DNA of 64,000 nt from Kineothrix sp. MB12-C1 (GCF_030863805.1 NZ_CP132957.1:3162001-3226000); one strand, 5' to 3'; shown: positions 9,434 through 18,885, counted from the stretch's first letter. The notes: generated by a model from the sequence alone, not told the origin. Numbers and translations: made by a program.

Positions 9434-9806
9434 CTACTTGGCAGGTCTGCGCATGAATTGTTGCCAGGAGGCCGTAGGCCGAATAGTGTTACTATTCACA
9501 GCTTCGCTGTACCCAGCAACAGAATGCACACAAAATGCAGTTCAACTGCATTTTTGCGCCTGAAGCACTCGTAAAATCGTATAAAATGCCAAGATAAAGC
9601 ATTTGGCATCGCGATTTTGACTTCGCGGTATAGTGGCTGTGAACAGTAACCGAATAGTAACACTATACATGGTTTGCTCTTGACAGTGAAAGCACGGCGT
9701 GTTACGATGACAGCGTGCTAATGATTTAGCGAGATGAAGCGTGACTATGGTAAAGCAACGGAAAGACACGCACATTCTTTATAAAAAGAAAAGAGGAGAG
9801 AGCAAC
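9434..9806. repeat. Gene-free hairpin cluster between two operons
   Basis: About 370 bp with no credible gene but several inverted repeats: GAATAGT-GTT-ACTATTC (9481-9497); ATGCCAA...TTGGCAT nested inside AAAATCG...CGATTTT (about 9573-9619); GTATAGTG (9628-9635) with CACTATAC (9661-9668); AGCACG...CGTGCT (about 9690-9720). GTGTTACTATTC at 9486-9497 is repeated as its reverse complement near 9653-9664. It may be a decayed repeat element or a structured RNA. Confidence 0.45.
9532..9555 (+). terminator. Likely terminator of the four-gene operon
   Basis: AAAATGCAGTT (9532-9542) and AACTGCATTTT (9544-9554) form an almost loop-less palindrome ending in five T. It lies 100 bp past the coiled-coil membrane protein gene. 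The tiny loop would shorten the usable stem, so efficiency is uncertain. Confidence 0.5.
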
Positions 9807-10589
9807 ATGAAAAAGTTGATAGCGTTATTATGTGTAGCGGTGATGGCGGCAGGTGTGCTTACAGCATGTGGCAGCAGTGAAGAGAAAACATTTACAGTGG
9901 GATTTGATGCAGAATTTCCTCCCTACGGTTATATGGATGAAAAGGGAGAATACATAGGTTTTGATTTGGATTTGGCGAAGGAAGTATGCGAACGTAACGG
10001 TTGGACTTTCGTGGCGCAGCCGATCGATTGGGATTCCAAGGATATGGAATTATCCTCCGGTTCCATCGACTGCATTTGGAACGGCTTTACAATACAAGGC
10101 AGAGAGGACGCATATACATGGAGCGTACCTTATGTGGATAATAGTCAGGTATTCGTAGTTGCTACAGATTCCGGCATTAGCTCCTTTGCAGATCTTGCAG
10201 GGAAAGCAGTGGGCGTACAGAAAGACTCCTCCGCTCTTGCGGCTTTGATGGGAGATGCCTCTGATTTAGCCGATACATTTGCCAACTTGCAGCAGTATGG
10301 GGACTATAATGTGGCATTTATGGATTTGGAGCAGAATGCTATCGATGCTCTTGCTATCGATATCGGAGTTGCTAATTATCAGATACAATCGAGAGGGGAA
10401 GGTTTTGTACTTCTCGATGAGCGCTTGGCGTCAGAGCAGTATGGCATCGGATTTAAGTTAGGAAATGACGAATTGAAAGACCAAGTGGAAAAGACTTTGC
10501 TTGAAATGGCAGATGACGGAACTTTTATGCAGATTGCTGAGAAATATTCCGATTTCGGATTGAGCGAAAGTGTATGTATCGGAAAGTAA
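9807..10589 (+). CDS. Polar amino-acid ABC transporter substrate-binding lipoprotein
   Basis: A 260-residue extracellular solute-binding protein, family 3. It has a lipoprotein signal peptide (MKKLIALLCVAVMAAGVLTAC, lipobox LTAC) and then FTVGFDAEFPPYGYMDEKG, the standard opening of the amino-acid-binding lobe. The start is ATG 9807 behind AGAGGAGAG; the frame extends 22 codons upstream without a signal peptide. It delivers substrate to the permease and ATPase encoded after a hairpin at 10622. The specific amino acid cannot be read from the sequence. Confidence 0.9.
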   Translation: MKKLIALLCVAVMAAGVLTACGSSEEKTFTVGFDAEFPPYGYMDEKGEYIGFDLDLAKEVCERNGWTFVAQPIDWDSKDMELSSGSIDCIWNGFTIQGREDAYTWSVPYVDNSQVFVVATDSGISSFADLAGKAVGVQKDSSALAALMGDASDLADTFANLQQYGDYNVAFMDLEQNAIDALAIDIGVANYQIQSRGEGFVLLDERLASEQYGIGFKLGNDELKDQVEKTLLEMADDGTFMQIAEKYSDFGLSESVCIGK

Positions 10590-10621
10590 TGAATTAAAAA
10601 CTTATAACTAAGAACTGAAAT

Positions 10622-10664
10622 ACCGCTGCAAAACAATCGAATGGGCAGCGGTTTTCAGTTTTTA
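10622..10664 (+). terminator. Intra-operon terminator after the binding-protein gene
   Basis: ACCGCTGC (10622-10629) pairs with GCAGCGGT (10645-10652), followed by TTTTCAGTTTTT. It stands between the binding protein and permease genes, where partial termination would give more binding protein than membrane components. Confidence 0.7.
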
Positions 10665-10702
10665 TAGATATTATCTAATATAGGAAATGTAGGAGGCACG
10701 GT

Positions 10703-11353
10703 ATGAGTTTAGCAACGATATTATCACAACTTTTGAAAGGGATGGGAATTACTGTAGAAATCTTTTTTCTGACGCTGTTATTCTCGCTGCCGCTCGGTCT
10801 GATACTTTCCTTTGGCCGGATGACGAAATATAAGCCGTTAAGAATTATCAGTAAATTTTACATATCAATTATGCGCGGTACTCCCTTAATGTTACAATTA
10901 ATTGTTGTATATTTCGCTCCTTTTTATGTTTTTGGAATCAAGATAAGTTCCGGATATCGGTTTATGGCGGTGATCATCGCCTTCGTATTAAATTATGCGG
11001 CTTATTTCGCAGAAATTTATCGTTCCGGCATTGAATCGATGCCGGTAGGGCAATACGAGGCGGCGAAGGTACTGGGTTATACGCGAACCCAGACATTTTT
11101 CAAAATCATACTTCCGCAGGTGATGAAACGGATACTGCCTCCGGTTACGAATGAAACGATAACTCTCGTTAAGGATACGTCTCTTGCATTTGTTCTTGCA
11201 GAAACGGAGATGTTCACGATTGCGAAGCAGATTGCGGCGAAGGAAACGAGTATTATGCCGTTGATGGTGGCGGGTGTTTTCTATTACATATTTAACTTTG
11301 CCGTAGCTGGTTTTATGGAGTATTTGGAGAAAAAGATGAATTATTACAGATAA
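10703..11353 (+). CDS. Polar amino-acid ABC transporter permease
   Basis: A 216-residue inner-membrane protein of the HisM/GlnP type with about five membrane helices. The cytoplasmic EAA loop is visible as GQYEAAKVLGYTRTQTFFKI, with the conserved A/G and the I.LPQ continuation IILPQ; this loop docks on the ATPase. ATG 10703 follows AGGAGGCACGGT. It ends 15 bp before the ATPase gene and forms one importer with it and the upstream lipoprotein. Confidence 0.9.
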   Translation: MSLATILSQLLKGMGITVEIFFLTLLFSLPLGLILSFGRMTKYKPLRIISKFYISIMRGTPLMLQLIVVYFAPFYVFGIKISSGYRFMAVIIAFVLNYAAYFAEIYRSGIESMPVGQYEAAKVLGYTRTQTFFKIILPQVMKRILPPVTNETITLVKDTSLAFVLAETEMFTIAKQIAAKETSIMPLMVAGVFYYIFNFAVAGFMEYLEKKMNYYR

Positions 11354-11368
11354 GGAGTGAGGTGAAAG

Positions 11369-12124
11369 ATGAATCTGCTGGAAATTAATCATATGAAAAA
11401 AGGCTTCGACGGTATGGAGGTGCTGAAGGATATATCTCTGTCCGTGAAAGAAGGGGAGGTGGTCTCCATCATTGGGCCCTCGGGTTCAGGGAAATCCACC
11501 TTACTCCGATGTGCTACCATGCTTGAGAAGATGGATGGCGGCGAACTGAAATATATGGGAGAAAGTGCAGCATGGGAAGAGAGCGGAAGATGTATTTATG
11601 CGGGGAAACAGAAGTTAAAGGAAATCCATAAGAAATTTGGACTCGTATTTCAGAACTTCAACCTATTTCCCCATTATAACGTGATGAAAAATATTACGGA
11701 TGCACCCATGAGTGTAGACAAGATATCTAAAAAGGAAGCGGAAGAACGTGCGGTGAAGCTGCTCAGACAATTGGGACTGGAAGAAAAGAGAGATGCTTAT
11801 CCATATCAGCTTTCCGGCGGGCAGCAACAGCGTGTTTCGATTGCACGTGCACTTGCTCTGCAACCGAAAATCCTGTTTTTCGATGAGCCAACCTCCGCGC
11901 TTGATCCGGAGCTTACCGGAGAGGTGCTTAAGGTAATTAAGCAGTTGGCGAAGGAGCATATGACGATGATTATCGTTACTCATGAGATGCAATTTGCCAA
12001 GGAACTGTCCGACCGGATTATCTTCATGGAGCAAGGAGTGATACAGCAGGAGGGGACACCGGAAGAACTCTTTGGTACTCCGAACGAACGTGTTAGGGAA
12101 TTTATCGGAAAATTCACTTCATAA
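11369..12124 (+). CDS. Polar amino-acid ABC transporter ATP-binding protein
   Basis: A 251-residue ATPase of the GlnQ type. It shows Walker [10 protein letters not shown] (about residues 33-41), signature LSGGQQQR (about 148-155), Walker [14 protein letters not shown] and switch histidine in IIVTHEM. An insertion around residues 55-80 ([20 protein letters not shown]) is common in clostridial members. It is the last gene of the amino-acid importer operon, with no clear terminator before the repeat at 12231. Confidence 0.92.
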   Translation: MNLLEINHMKKGFDGMEVLKDISLSVKEGEVVSIIGPSGSGKSTLLRCATMLEKMDGGELKYMGESAAWEESGRCIYAGKQKLKEIHKKFGLVFQNFNLFPHYNVMKNITDAPMSVDKISKKEAEERAVKLLRQLGLEEKRDAYPYQLSGGQQQRVSIARALALQPKILFFDEPTSALDPELTGEVLKVIKQLAKEHMTMIIVTHEMQFAKELSDRIIFMEQGVIQQEGTPEELFGTPNERVREFIGKFTS

Positions 12125-12230
12125 ACCTTCTTTTTTCAGCACAATGGAAAAAATTAAGGTTCGAGGGAAGGGCAGTATTGATTTATAAAATCAGGTAGTA
12201 TATACTTCATGGTGTGATTTTGTATTGTGA

Positions 12231-12314
12231 TATAATATGTTAACAATATTATACTGCGCCGAGCAAAGCGAGTGTGCAAAAAATATACCATGGCCGCTTG
12301 CGGACAAGGTATAA
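12231..12314. repeat. Interspersed hairpin repeat, copy 2
   Basis: Starts TATAATATGTTAACAATATTATAC, then the GCGCCGAGCAAAGCGAGTGTGC block and the terminal hairpin ATACC...GGTAT. It lies 45 bp upstream of purC. A TATAAT box overlaps its left end, so it may carry or lie next to the purC promoter. Confidence 0.8.
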
Positions 12315-12359
12315 CTACAGAGTTAATTCTTTATGCCTAAGGGCAGAACGGAGGAAAAG

Positions 12360-13064
12360 ATGAAAAAACTGGAACAGCTTTATGAAGGAAAGGCAAAGAA
12401 AGTATATGCAACCGATGACCCGGATATCGTAATCGTAGATTATAAAGACGATGCGACCGCTTTTAACGGCGAGAAGAAGGGTACGATTGTAGGAAAAGGC
12501 GTTATCAATAACAAAATGACGAATCATGTGTTCAAGATTCTGGAACAAGAAGGCGTTCCGACACATCTTGTGGAGGAATTAAGCGATAGAGAAACAGCGG
12601 TGAAAAAGGTGGAAATCGTACCTTTAGAGGTGATTATCCGTAATGTAGCGGCAGGAAGCTTCTCTAAGAGACTTGGTGTTCCCGAAGGCACTCCGTTCAA
12701 AGAGCCTACCATTGAATTCAGCTATAAAAATGATGATTTGGGAGATCCCTTAATTAACAGCCACTTCGCTGTGGCGATGGAGCTGGCTACATGGGAAGAA
12801 ATCGCGATTATAGAAAAGTACGCATTCAAAGTGAATGAGGTGCTGAAAGCATATTTCTTACAGGCAGGCATTAAATTAATCGACTTTAAGATAGAATTCG
12901 GACGTTTTCACGACCAGATTATTCTTGCAGATGAAACATCTCCGGATACATGCAGGCTTTGGGATGTTCGCACCAATGAGAAGTTGGATAAAGACCGTTT
13001 CCGCAGAGATATGGGCAATGTAGAGGAAGCCTATAACGAAGTATTCAAACGTTTGGGATTATAA
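12360..13064 (+). CDS. purC: Phosphoribosylaminoimidazole-succinocarboxamide synthase
   Basis: SAICAR synthase joins aspartate to CAIR in purine synthesis using ATP. The 234-residue length and the landmarks [10 protein letters not shown] (start), [22 protein letters not shown] and the ATP-site end [14 protein letters not shown] are all typical of PurC. The start is ATG 12360 behind GGAGG; the frame continues nine codons further upstream without a better site. The adenylosuccinate lyase gene follows 53 bp later; both act in consecutive steps. Confidence 0.96.
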   Translation: MKKLEQLYEGKAKKVYATDDPDIVIVDYKDDATAFNGEKKGTIVGKGVINNKMTNHVFKILEQEGVPTHLVEELSDRETAVKKVEIVPLEVIIRNVAAGSFSKRLGVPEGTPFKEPTIEFSYKNDDLGDPLINSHFAVAMELATWEEIAIIEKYAFKVNEVLKAYFLQAGIKLIDFKIEFGRFHDQIILADETSPDTCRLWDVRTNEKLDKDRFRRDMGNVEEAYNEVFKRLGL

Positions 13065-13117
13065 GACAAAAAGAATGGAAAGCACTTGAGAAAGTGCAGG
13101 GAAAAAGGAGAAACGGT

Positions 13118-14551
13118 ATGAGTACAGACAGGTATCAAAGCCCTCTTTCGGAGCGCTATGCGAGTAAGGAGATGCAGTACATTTTCTCTCCCGACATGAA
13201 GTTCAGGACATGGAGAAAGCTGTGGATAGCACTTGCTGAGACGGAAAAAGAGCTGGGGCTTAATATCTCTCAGGAACAAATCGATGAGCTGAAAGCTCAC
13301 GCAGAGGATATCAATTATGAAGTAGCTAGAGAGAGGGAAAAAGAAGTGCGCCATGATGTTATGAGCCACGTCTATGCCTATGGTATACAGTGCCCCAAAG
13401 CAAAAGGCATTATCCACCTGGGAGCGACCTCTTGTTATGTGGGAGATAATACGGATATTATCGTTATGACACAGGCACTTAAGCTGGTAAAAAAGAAACT
13501 GATAAACGTGATGAAAGAGCTTGCGGACTTCGCAGATCAATATAAATCCCTGCCTACCCTCGCATTCACTCATTTTCAGCCGGCACAGCCGACTACTGTA
13601 GGGAAAAGAGCAAGCCTTTGGTTGCAGGAATTCTGCCTGGACTTAGAGGACTTGGAGCACGTGATTTCGCATATGAAGTTGCTTGGTTCCAAGGGAACTA
13701 CAGGGACACAGGCTTCCTTTCTTGAACTATTCGACGGCAATCAAGAGACGATCGATCGGATAGACCCGATGATTGCGAAGAAAATGGGCTTTGAAGAATG
13801 TTATCCCGTATCGGGACAGACTTATTCCAGAAAAGTGGATACGAGAGTATTGAACGTGCTTTCAGGTATTGCAGCAAGTGCTCATAAGATGTCCAATGAC
13901 ATCCGTCTGTTACAGAACTTGAAAGAAATAGAAGAGCCTTTTGAAAAGGGACAGATTGGCTCTTCAGCCATGGCTTATAAAAGGAATCCGATGAGGAGTG
14001 AGAGAATCGCTTCTCTTGCCAGATACGTAATGATTGATGCGCTTAATCCGGCTATCACTTCTGCGACGCAATGGTTCGAACGGACGCTGGACGATTCCGC
14101 GAATAAGAGACTTTCCATACCGGAAGGCTTCCTTGCGATAGACGGAATTCTGGATCTGTGCCTGAACGTGGTAGATGGACTAGTCGTATATCCGAAGGTA
14201 ATTGAGAAAAGGTTAATGAGCGAGCTTCCCTTTATGGCAACGGAAAATATTATGATGGATGCCGTGAAGGCAGGCGGAGACAGACAGGAATTGCATGAAA
14301 GAATCCGCACACTTTCCATGGAAGCGGGGAGAAACGTGAAAGAAGAGGGTAAGGACAACAATCTGCTCGAACTAATTGCGGCCGATCCGGCATTCAATAT
14401 GACGATTGAGGACTTGCAAAAGACGATGGACCCGTCCAAGTATGTAGGACGTTCCGCAGAGCAGACAGAAGCCTTCTTAAAAGATGTAATCGGTCCCATT
14501 ATAGAGGAGAATAAAGAGCTGCTCGGTATCACAGCTCAGATTAATGTATAA
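13118..14551 (+). CDS. purB: Adenylosuccinate lyase
   Basis: A 477-residue fumarase-superfamily lyase that releases fumarate from SAICAR and from adenylosuccinate. The signature loop is present as GSSAMAYKRNPMRSE (about residues 285-299), with the catalytic His regions VRHDVMSHVYAY and HLGATSCYVGDN. ATG 13118 (MSTDRYQSPL) follows AAAGGAGAAACGGT. It follows purC in the same orientation and takes the PurC product as substrate. It ends before the hairpin at 14564. Confidence 0.95.
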   Translation: MSTDRYQSPLSERYASKEMQYIFSPDMKFRTWRKLWIALAETEKELGLNISQEQIDELKAHAEDINYEVAREREKEVRHDVMSHVYAYGIQCPKAKGIIHLGATSCYVGDNTDIIVMTQALKLVKKKLINVMKELADFADQYKSLPTLAFTHFQPAQPTTVGKRASLWLQEFCLDLEDLEHVISHMKLLGSKGTTGTQASFLELFDGNQETIDRIDPMIAKKMGFEECYPVSGQTYSRKVDTRVLNVLSGIAASAHKMSNDIRLLQNLKEIEEPFEKGQIGSSAMAYKRNPMRSERIASLARYVMIDALNPAITSATQWFERTLDDSANKRLSIPEGFLAIDGILDLCLNVVDGLVVYPKVIEKRLMSELPFMATENIMMDAVKAGGDRQELHERIRTLSMEAGRNVKEEGKDNNLLELIAADPAFNMTIEDLQKTMDPSKYVGRSAEQTEAFLKDVIGPIIEENKELLGITAQINV

Positions 14552-14563
14552 TATTATACCGCA

Positions 14564-14606
14564 AGGCGTATTTTTAAAGCTGGAAAGTTTTAAAGATACG
14601 CTTTTC
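14564..14606 (+). terminator. Terminator or attenuator between purB and the purF-like gene
   Basis: GCGTATTTTTAAA (14566-14578) pairs with TTTAAAGATACGC (about 14588-14601), flanked by AAG on the left and TTTT on the right. It separates purB from the purF-like gene by a 93-bp gap, so the latter may be expressed at a lower or separate level. Confidence 0.65.
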
Positions 14607-14644
14607 ATACGGAAATATATTTAAAAATGATAGGGAGAGAGTTT

Positions 14645-16048
14645 ATGGGTGGATTTTTTGGAGTAGCGTCGAAAAATGATTGCATGTTCGATTTATTTTT
14701 TGGAACGGATTATCATTCACATTTGGGAACAAGACGCGCCGGTATGGCGGTATATGGCAAAAAAGGATTTGATCGTTCAATCCACAACATCGAAAATGCA
14801 CCATTTCGTACGAAATTCGATAAAGATGTCAATGAGATGAGCGGCTGTATCGGCATCGGCTGTATCTCTGATTATGAGCCTCAACCGTTAATCGTGCGTT
14901 CTCACCATGGAACCTATGCGATTGAGACAGTCGGGAAAATCAATAATCTGGACAGTATTGTAAATCATCTTTTTTCAAACGGACATTCCCATTTCCTGGA
15001 GATGAGTGGTGGAGATATCAATGCGACAGAATTAGTCGCTGCGATTATCAATGAGAAGGATAATCTGGTAGAGGGAATAAAATATGCGCAGGAAATCATC
15101 GATGGCTCTATGACCATACTGATTATGACACCGAAGGGAATCTATGCGGCGAGAGACCGTCTGGGAAGAACGCCGGTTTCTATCGGGAAGAAGGAAGATG
15201 CTTACTGTATCTCTTTTGAAAGTTTCGCCTATCTGAACCTCGGATATATGGAGGAAAGAGAATTAGGACCCGGTGAAATCGTTATTGTTACACCCGAGGG
15301 AATGCATACCCTGTCGGAGCCGGGTACTGATATGAAAATATGTACTTTTTTATGGGTATATTACGGTTATCCCTCCTCTTCCTATGAAGGAATCAGTGTG
15401 GAAGGGATGCGCTATAACTGCGGTGCGCTCTTAGCAAAGCGTGATGATGCCAATCCGGATATTGTAGCGGGGGTACCGGATTCCGGGACGGCTCATGCCA
15501 TTGGTTACTCCAATGCGTCGGGACTGCCTTTTTCCAGACCTTTTATTAAATATACGCCCACATGGCCGCGTTCTTTCACGCCGACGATTCAGAGTCAGCG
15601 CAATTTAATTGCTAAGATGAAGCTCATCCCGGTACATGATTTGATTCAGGACAAGAGCCTTCTTCTTATCGATGATTCCATTGTTCGCGGTACTCAGCTT
15701 AGAGAGACAACGGAATTTCTCTATCAAAGCGGCGCTAAGGAAGTGCATATCCGTCCGGCATGTCCGCCTCTTTTATACGGATGTAAATATTTGAATTTCT
15801 CACGTTCTACCTCGGAAATGGATTTGATTACAAGGCGGGTTATTAAGGAATTAGAAAGAGAAGGAAAATTTACGCATCTTAGTGCCTATGCTGATCCGGA
15901 AACAGAAGAGTATAAAGAAATGATAGGACGTATCAGTAAAGAGCTTAATTTCACTTCCCTGCGGTATCATAGATTGGATGATATGATAGAGTCAGTGGGA
16001 ATCGATAGATGTAAATTGTGTACCTATTGCTGGGACGGAAAAGAATAA
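14645..16048 (+). CDS. PurF-like amidophosphoribosyltransferase lacking the N-terminal catalytic Cys
   Basis: A 467-residue protein with an N-terminal class II glutamine amidotransferase fold and a C-terminal phosphoribosyltransferase domain. The PRPP loop is intact (LLLIDDSIVRGTQLRE, about residues 341-356), as are cysteines that could hold an Fe-S cluster (CPPLLYGC and CKLCTYC). Authentic PurF begins with Cys after Met or propeptide cleavage; here the sequence reads MGGFFGVASKNDC, with Gly where CG(I/V) is expected. Starting at 14627 (MIGREFMGG) does not restore it. Glutamine hydrolysis is therefore doubtful; ammonia use or a regulatory role is possible. It neighbours purC and purB. Confidence 0.85.
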   Translation: MGGFFGVASKNDCMFDLFFGTDYHSHLGTRRAGMAVYGKKGFDRSIHNIENAPFRTKFDKDVNEMSGCIGIGCISDYEPQPLIVRSHHGTYAIETVGKINNLDSIVNHLFSNGHSHFLEMSGGDINATELVAAIINEKDNLVEGIKYAQEIIDGSMTILIMTPKGIYAARDRLGRTPVSIGKKEDAYCISFESFAYLNLGYMEERELGPGEIVIVTPEGMHTLSEPGTDMKICTFLWVYYGYPSSSYEGISVEGMRYNCGALLAKRDDANPDIVAGVPDSGTAHAIGYSNASGLPFSRPFIKYTPTWPRSFTPTIQSQRNLIAKMKLIPVHDLIQDKSLLLIDDSIVRGTQLRETTEFLYQSGAKEVHIRPACPPLLYGCKYLNFSRSTSEMDLITRRVIKELEREGKFTHLSAYADPETEEYKEMIGRISKELNFTSLRYHRLDDMIESVGIDRCKLCTYCWDGKE

Positions 16049-16054
16049 GGATTG

Positions 16055-16105
16055 AAAAAGCCGCCTCATAAGATGAATTCATCTTGTGAGACGGCTTTTT
16101 TATTC
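16055..16105. terminator. Bidirectional intrinsic terminator
   Basis: AAAAAGCCG.CTCA.AAGATG pairs with CATCTT.TGAG.CGGCTTTTT around the central GAATTC, with A-run and T-run flanks. It ends both the purF-like gene and the convergent uracil permease gene. Confidence 0.9.
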
Positions 16106-16134
16106 TATAGGAAAGACCTTGTTACATTAAATAT

Positions 16135-17409
16135 TTAATTCTTATCGTTTGTCCAGCCAAACTTATCGAAGATGTAGAATAAAAGGGAGAGAATCATACC
16201 AACGATAGCAGCCAGAACCATACCGGAAAGAGTCACGTTGAAGATACTGAGCGCAACTCCGGAAAGTCCGACAACGAATACCACTGAGGTAAGCGTTAAG
16301 TTACGGCTTCCGCTGTAATCCACTTTGCCGTCAACGATGATGCGAATGCCGGAGGTACCGATCATACCGTATAACAAGAAGGAGATACCGCCGATAACAG
16401 GACCGGGGATGGTCTGAATCAATGCGGCAATCGGTCCGACGAAGGAAGCGATAATGGAAAGAATGGCAGCGCCTGCAATTACCTGTATGGAATATACTTT
16501 GGTCATAGCCATAACACCGATGTTCTCGCCGTAAGTAGTGGTAGGAACGGCTCCTACAAATCCTGAAATAACGGTTGAGAAACCGTCTGCAAATAAAGAA
16601 CGGTGAAGTCCGGGGTCCTTCAACAAGTCTCTTTCAACAATCTTACTCGTTACGATCTGATGACCGATATGCTCGGAAGTTACTACGAGAATAACCGGGA
16701 GAATCATAATAATGGATTCGAGATGAAAGCGGGGAAGCTGGAAATTCGGCATAACAAGGATGCTTGTACCCAATGCTTCTAAGACAGTGGACGATGATAC
16801 TGCTCCGGTAATAATGGCGGTGACATACCCTGCAATAATTGCGATTAGAATAGGAATAACAGCAAAAAATTTTCTAAAGAGTACGTTACCGAACACTGCA
16901 AATCCCAAAGTAACGGCAAAAATAAGAAAGTTTCTTGGATCGACAGCTCCGTCTGCTCCGGGAAGGATTCCTGCGGTAGAAGCGGCAGTTCCGGCGAGTT
17001 CCAGACCAATAAGTGCAACAACAGGTCCCATAGCAGCAGATGGAAGAACGATGTCTATCCATTTAATGCCGAATTTATAAACGACAAAGGATATGGCACA
17101 GAGCGCCAGACCGACTACAATGAAGCCTCCCAGTGCTTCCTGATAGCCCCATTTCGACATAACAAGGCCTGCCGGCGCAAGAAAAGCAAAGCTGGAACCG
17201 AGGTATGCGGGTGCTTTGCCTTTGGTAATAAGAAAGAATAATAATGTGCCAATACCGTTCATTAACAGTACGACGGATGGATTGATTTGGAAGATAATGG
17301 GTACTAATACGGATGCTCCGAACATTGCGAACATATGTTGCAATGACAACGGTATCAATAGACTTACCGGTACCTTATCTTCCACCTGAATAATTTTTTT
17401 GCTTTCCAC
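16135..17409 (-). CDS. uraA: Uracil permease (NCS2 family)
   Basis: A 424-residue membrane transporter of the nucleobase-cation symporter 2 family, with about 14 hydrophobic segments and the UraA-type opening LIPLSLQHMFAMFGASVLVP. The NCS2 motif region VTSEHIGHQIVTS (about residue 250) contains the substrate-binding glutamate found in uracil carriers. The start chosen is GTG 17409 behind GGGAGG; an in-frame ATG at 17436 lacks a ribosome binding site. Xanthine or other nucleobase specificity cannot be excluded. No PyrR or purine riboswitch leader was recognised. Confidence 0.85.
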   Translation of the reverse strand: MESKKIIQVEDKVPVSLLIPLSLQHMFAMFGASVLVPIIFQINPSVVLLMNGIGTLLFFLITKGKAPAYLGSSFAFLAPAGLVMSKWGYQEALGGFIVVGLALCAISFVVYKFGIKWIDIVLPSAAMGPVVALIGLELAGTAASTAGILPGADGAVDPRNFLIFAVTLGFAVFGNVLFRKFFAVIPILIAIIAGYVTAIITGAVSSSTVLEALGTSILVMPNFQLPRFHLESIIMILPVILVVTSEHIGHQIVTSKIVERDLLKDPGLHRSLFADGFSTVISGFVGAVPTTTYGENIGVMAMTKVYSIQVIAGAAILSIIASFVGPIAALIQTIPGPVIGGISFLLYGMIGTSGIRIIVDGKVDYSGSRNLTLTSVVFVVGLSGVALSIFNVTLSGMVLAAIVGMILSLLFYIFDKFGWTNDKN

Positions 17410-17590
17410 GAAGAGACCTCCCTCTATATTTTTCAAAAAAGTATATCACATGCTTTGCTATATTTCTACAATAAATTGACAAATTATTAAATTAAGAGCA
17501 CAATGGAAGAAATATTTTTGTCTCGCAGTGGTTAAAATGGTAGGAAGGATCAGATTATTCGATAGCGTAGGAATAAATTTACAGTAGATG

Positions 17591-17852
17591 ATTGCGAAAT
17601 TCATCAACTGTTATAATTTCATACACAACTAGCATAACTTAAATCTGAAAGAATGGTATGAAAGATTTTTCAAGCGATTTTAGGCCACGGAGCGGAGACA
17701 TAAGAATCCTTGAAGCCCTTGCTGAAAAGGATTCTTTCTCTGGCTCAGCGTAGTGTTTGGCATAACCAGAGCATGGAAAACTTTCATACCATCTTTCTTC
17801 ACAATCTGTATTTATTGTGTATGAAATTTTCACAACCTATCTGTTTCGCAAT
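17591..17852. mobile_element. Long inverted-repeat element, MITE-like
   Basis: The ends ATTGCGAAA (17591-17599) and TTTCGCAAT (17844-17852) are exact inverses. Inside them TTTCATACACAA mirrors TTGTGTATGAAA, and GAAAGAATGGTATGAAAG mirrors CTTTCATACCATCTTTCTTC. The whole 262-bp segment could fold into one long hairpin with a GC-richer centre. It has no transposase; the short open frame inside has no gene-like features. It fits a non-autonomous transposable element or a structured RNA. No clear target-site duplication was found. Confidence 0.55.
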
Positions 17853-17889
17853 TACCTAATAAATTTATAGATATGAAAGGAGTTCTTTT

Positions 17890-18843
17890 ATGAGAAAAGA
17901 AATTTATCTGGCAGGAGGCTGTTTCTGGGGGACGGAGAAATATTTACAGGGTGTGAATGGAATTCTGGAAACAGAGGTGGGATATGCCAATGGAAATACG
18001 GAGAATCCGACGTATGAGGAGGTATGTCATTATAATACCGGGCATGCGGAAGCGGTAAAGGTGGTATATGAAAACACGGTAATCGGACTTCCTTTTCTGT
18101 TAGAGTTATATTATGATGTCATTAATCCGGTAAGCATTAATAAACAGGGAAATGATATAGGTTCTCAATATAGAACGGGAATCTATTTTGTGCAAGATGA
18201 GGATGAAGCTATTATTCGTGAATCCATAGATAAACTTCAATTAAAATATGAGCAAAAGATTGCAATTGAAGTAAAGCGCCTTGAAAATTATTACAGGGCG
18301 GAAGATTATCATCAGAAATACTTAGATAAGAATCCTCAGGGTTATTGTCATATCGGGGTGGATAAGTTTGAAAAAGCAAAGAAAGCTGTGGATACAAGCA
18401 AGAAATATACGAAGAAGTCCGGACAAGAACTGAGAGAGAGCCTCACAGAGCTTCAATTTGAAGTGACACAAAATAGTGCGACGGAACAGCCTTTTCATAA
18501 TGAATATTTCGATGAATTCAGAGAAGGGATTTATGTGGATATTACGACTGGTGAACCTCTTTTCTTATCGGATGATAAGTTTGAGTCGGGCTGCGGATGG
18601 CCCAGCTTCTCAAGACCGATTGATGCGAGCCTTATTAAGGATGTTATGGATACGAGTTTTGGAAGGATAAGAACTGAGGTAAGAAGTAAAACGGGAGATG
18701 CGCATCTTGGACATGTATTCGAAGATGGACCGACGGAGCTTGGAGGGCTTAGATACTGTATTAACAGCGCTTCTTTAAGATTCATACCGAAAGAAAGCAT
18801 GGAACAGGAAGGATATGGAGAATATTTGAAGTCATTAAAGTAA
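17890..18843 (+). CDS. msrAB: Bifunctional peptide methionine sulfoxide reductase MsrA/MsrB
   Basis: A 317-residue fusion that repairs both S- and R-methionine sulfoxide. The MsrA domain opens with [11 protein letters not shown] (catalytic Cys11) and has [10 protein letters not shown]; the MsrB domain covers about residues 175-310 with [19 protein letters not shown] and the catalytic Cys in [11 protein letters not shown]. The start ATG follows AAAGGAGTTCTTTT. It is transcribed alone, between the inverted-repeat element and a strong terminator. The MsrB half lacks the CxxC zinc pairs seen in some members, which is normal for this fusion type. Confidence 0.95.
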   Translation: MRKEIYLAGGCFWGTEKYLQGVNGILETEVGYANGNTENPTYEEVCHYNTGHAEAVKVVYENTVIGLPFLLELYYDVINPVSINKQGNDIGSQYRTGIYFVQDEDEAIIRESIDKLQLKYEQKIAIEVKRLENYYRAEDYHQKYLDKNPQGYCHIGVDKFEKAKKAVDTSKKYTKKSGQELRESLTELQFEVTQNSATEQPFHNEYFDEFREGIYVDITTGEPLFLSDDKFESGCGWPSFSRPIDASLIKDVMDTSFGRIRTEVRSKTGDAHLGHVFEDGPTELGGLRYCINSASLRFIPKESMEQEGYGEYLKSLK

Positions 18844-18848
18844 GAATG

Positions 18849-18885
18849 CCCCGAATCATATGAATGAATTGATTCGGGGTTTTTA
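18849..18885. terminator. Intrinsic terminator after msrAB
   Basis: CCCCGAATCA (18849-18858) and TGATTCGGGG (18870-18879) form a 10-bp perfect stem followed by TTTTTA. It also lies downstream of the convergent alcohol dehydrogenase gene. Confidence 0.9.

Noticed and set aside
12125-12359. Purine riboswitch before purC
   Set aside because: The leader holds the 68-bp repeat and AT-rich sequence; the conserved purine-aptamer core was not found.
17639-17833. Short minus-strand frame inside the 262-bp inverted-repeat element
   Set aside because: No ribosome binding site, no recognisable domain, and its sequence is dictated by the inverted repeats.
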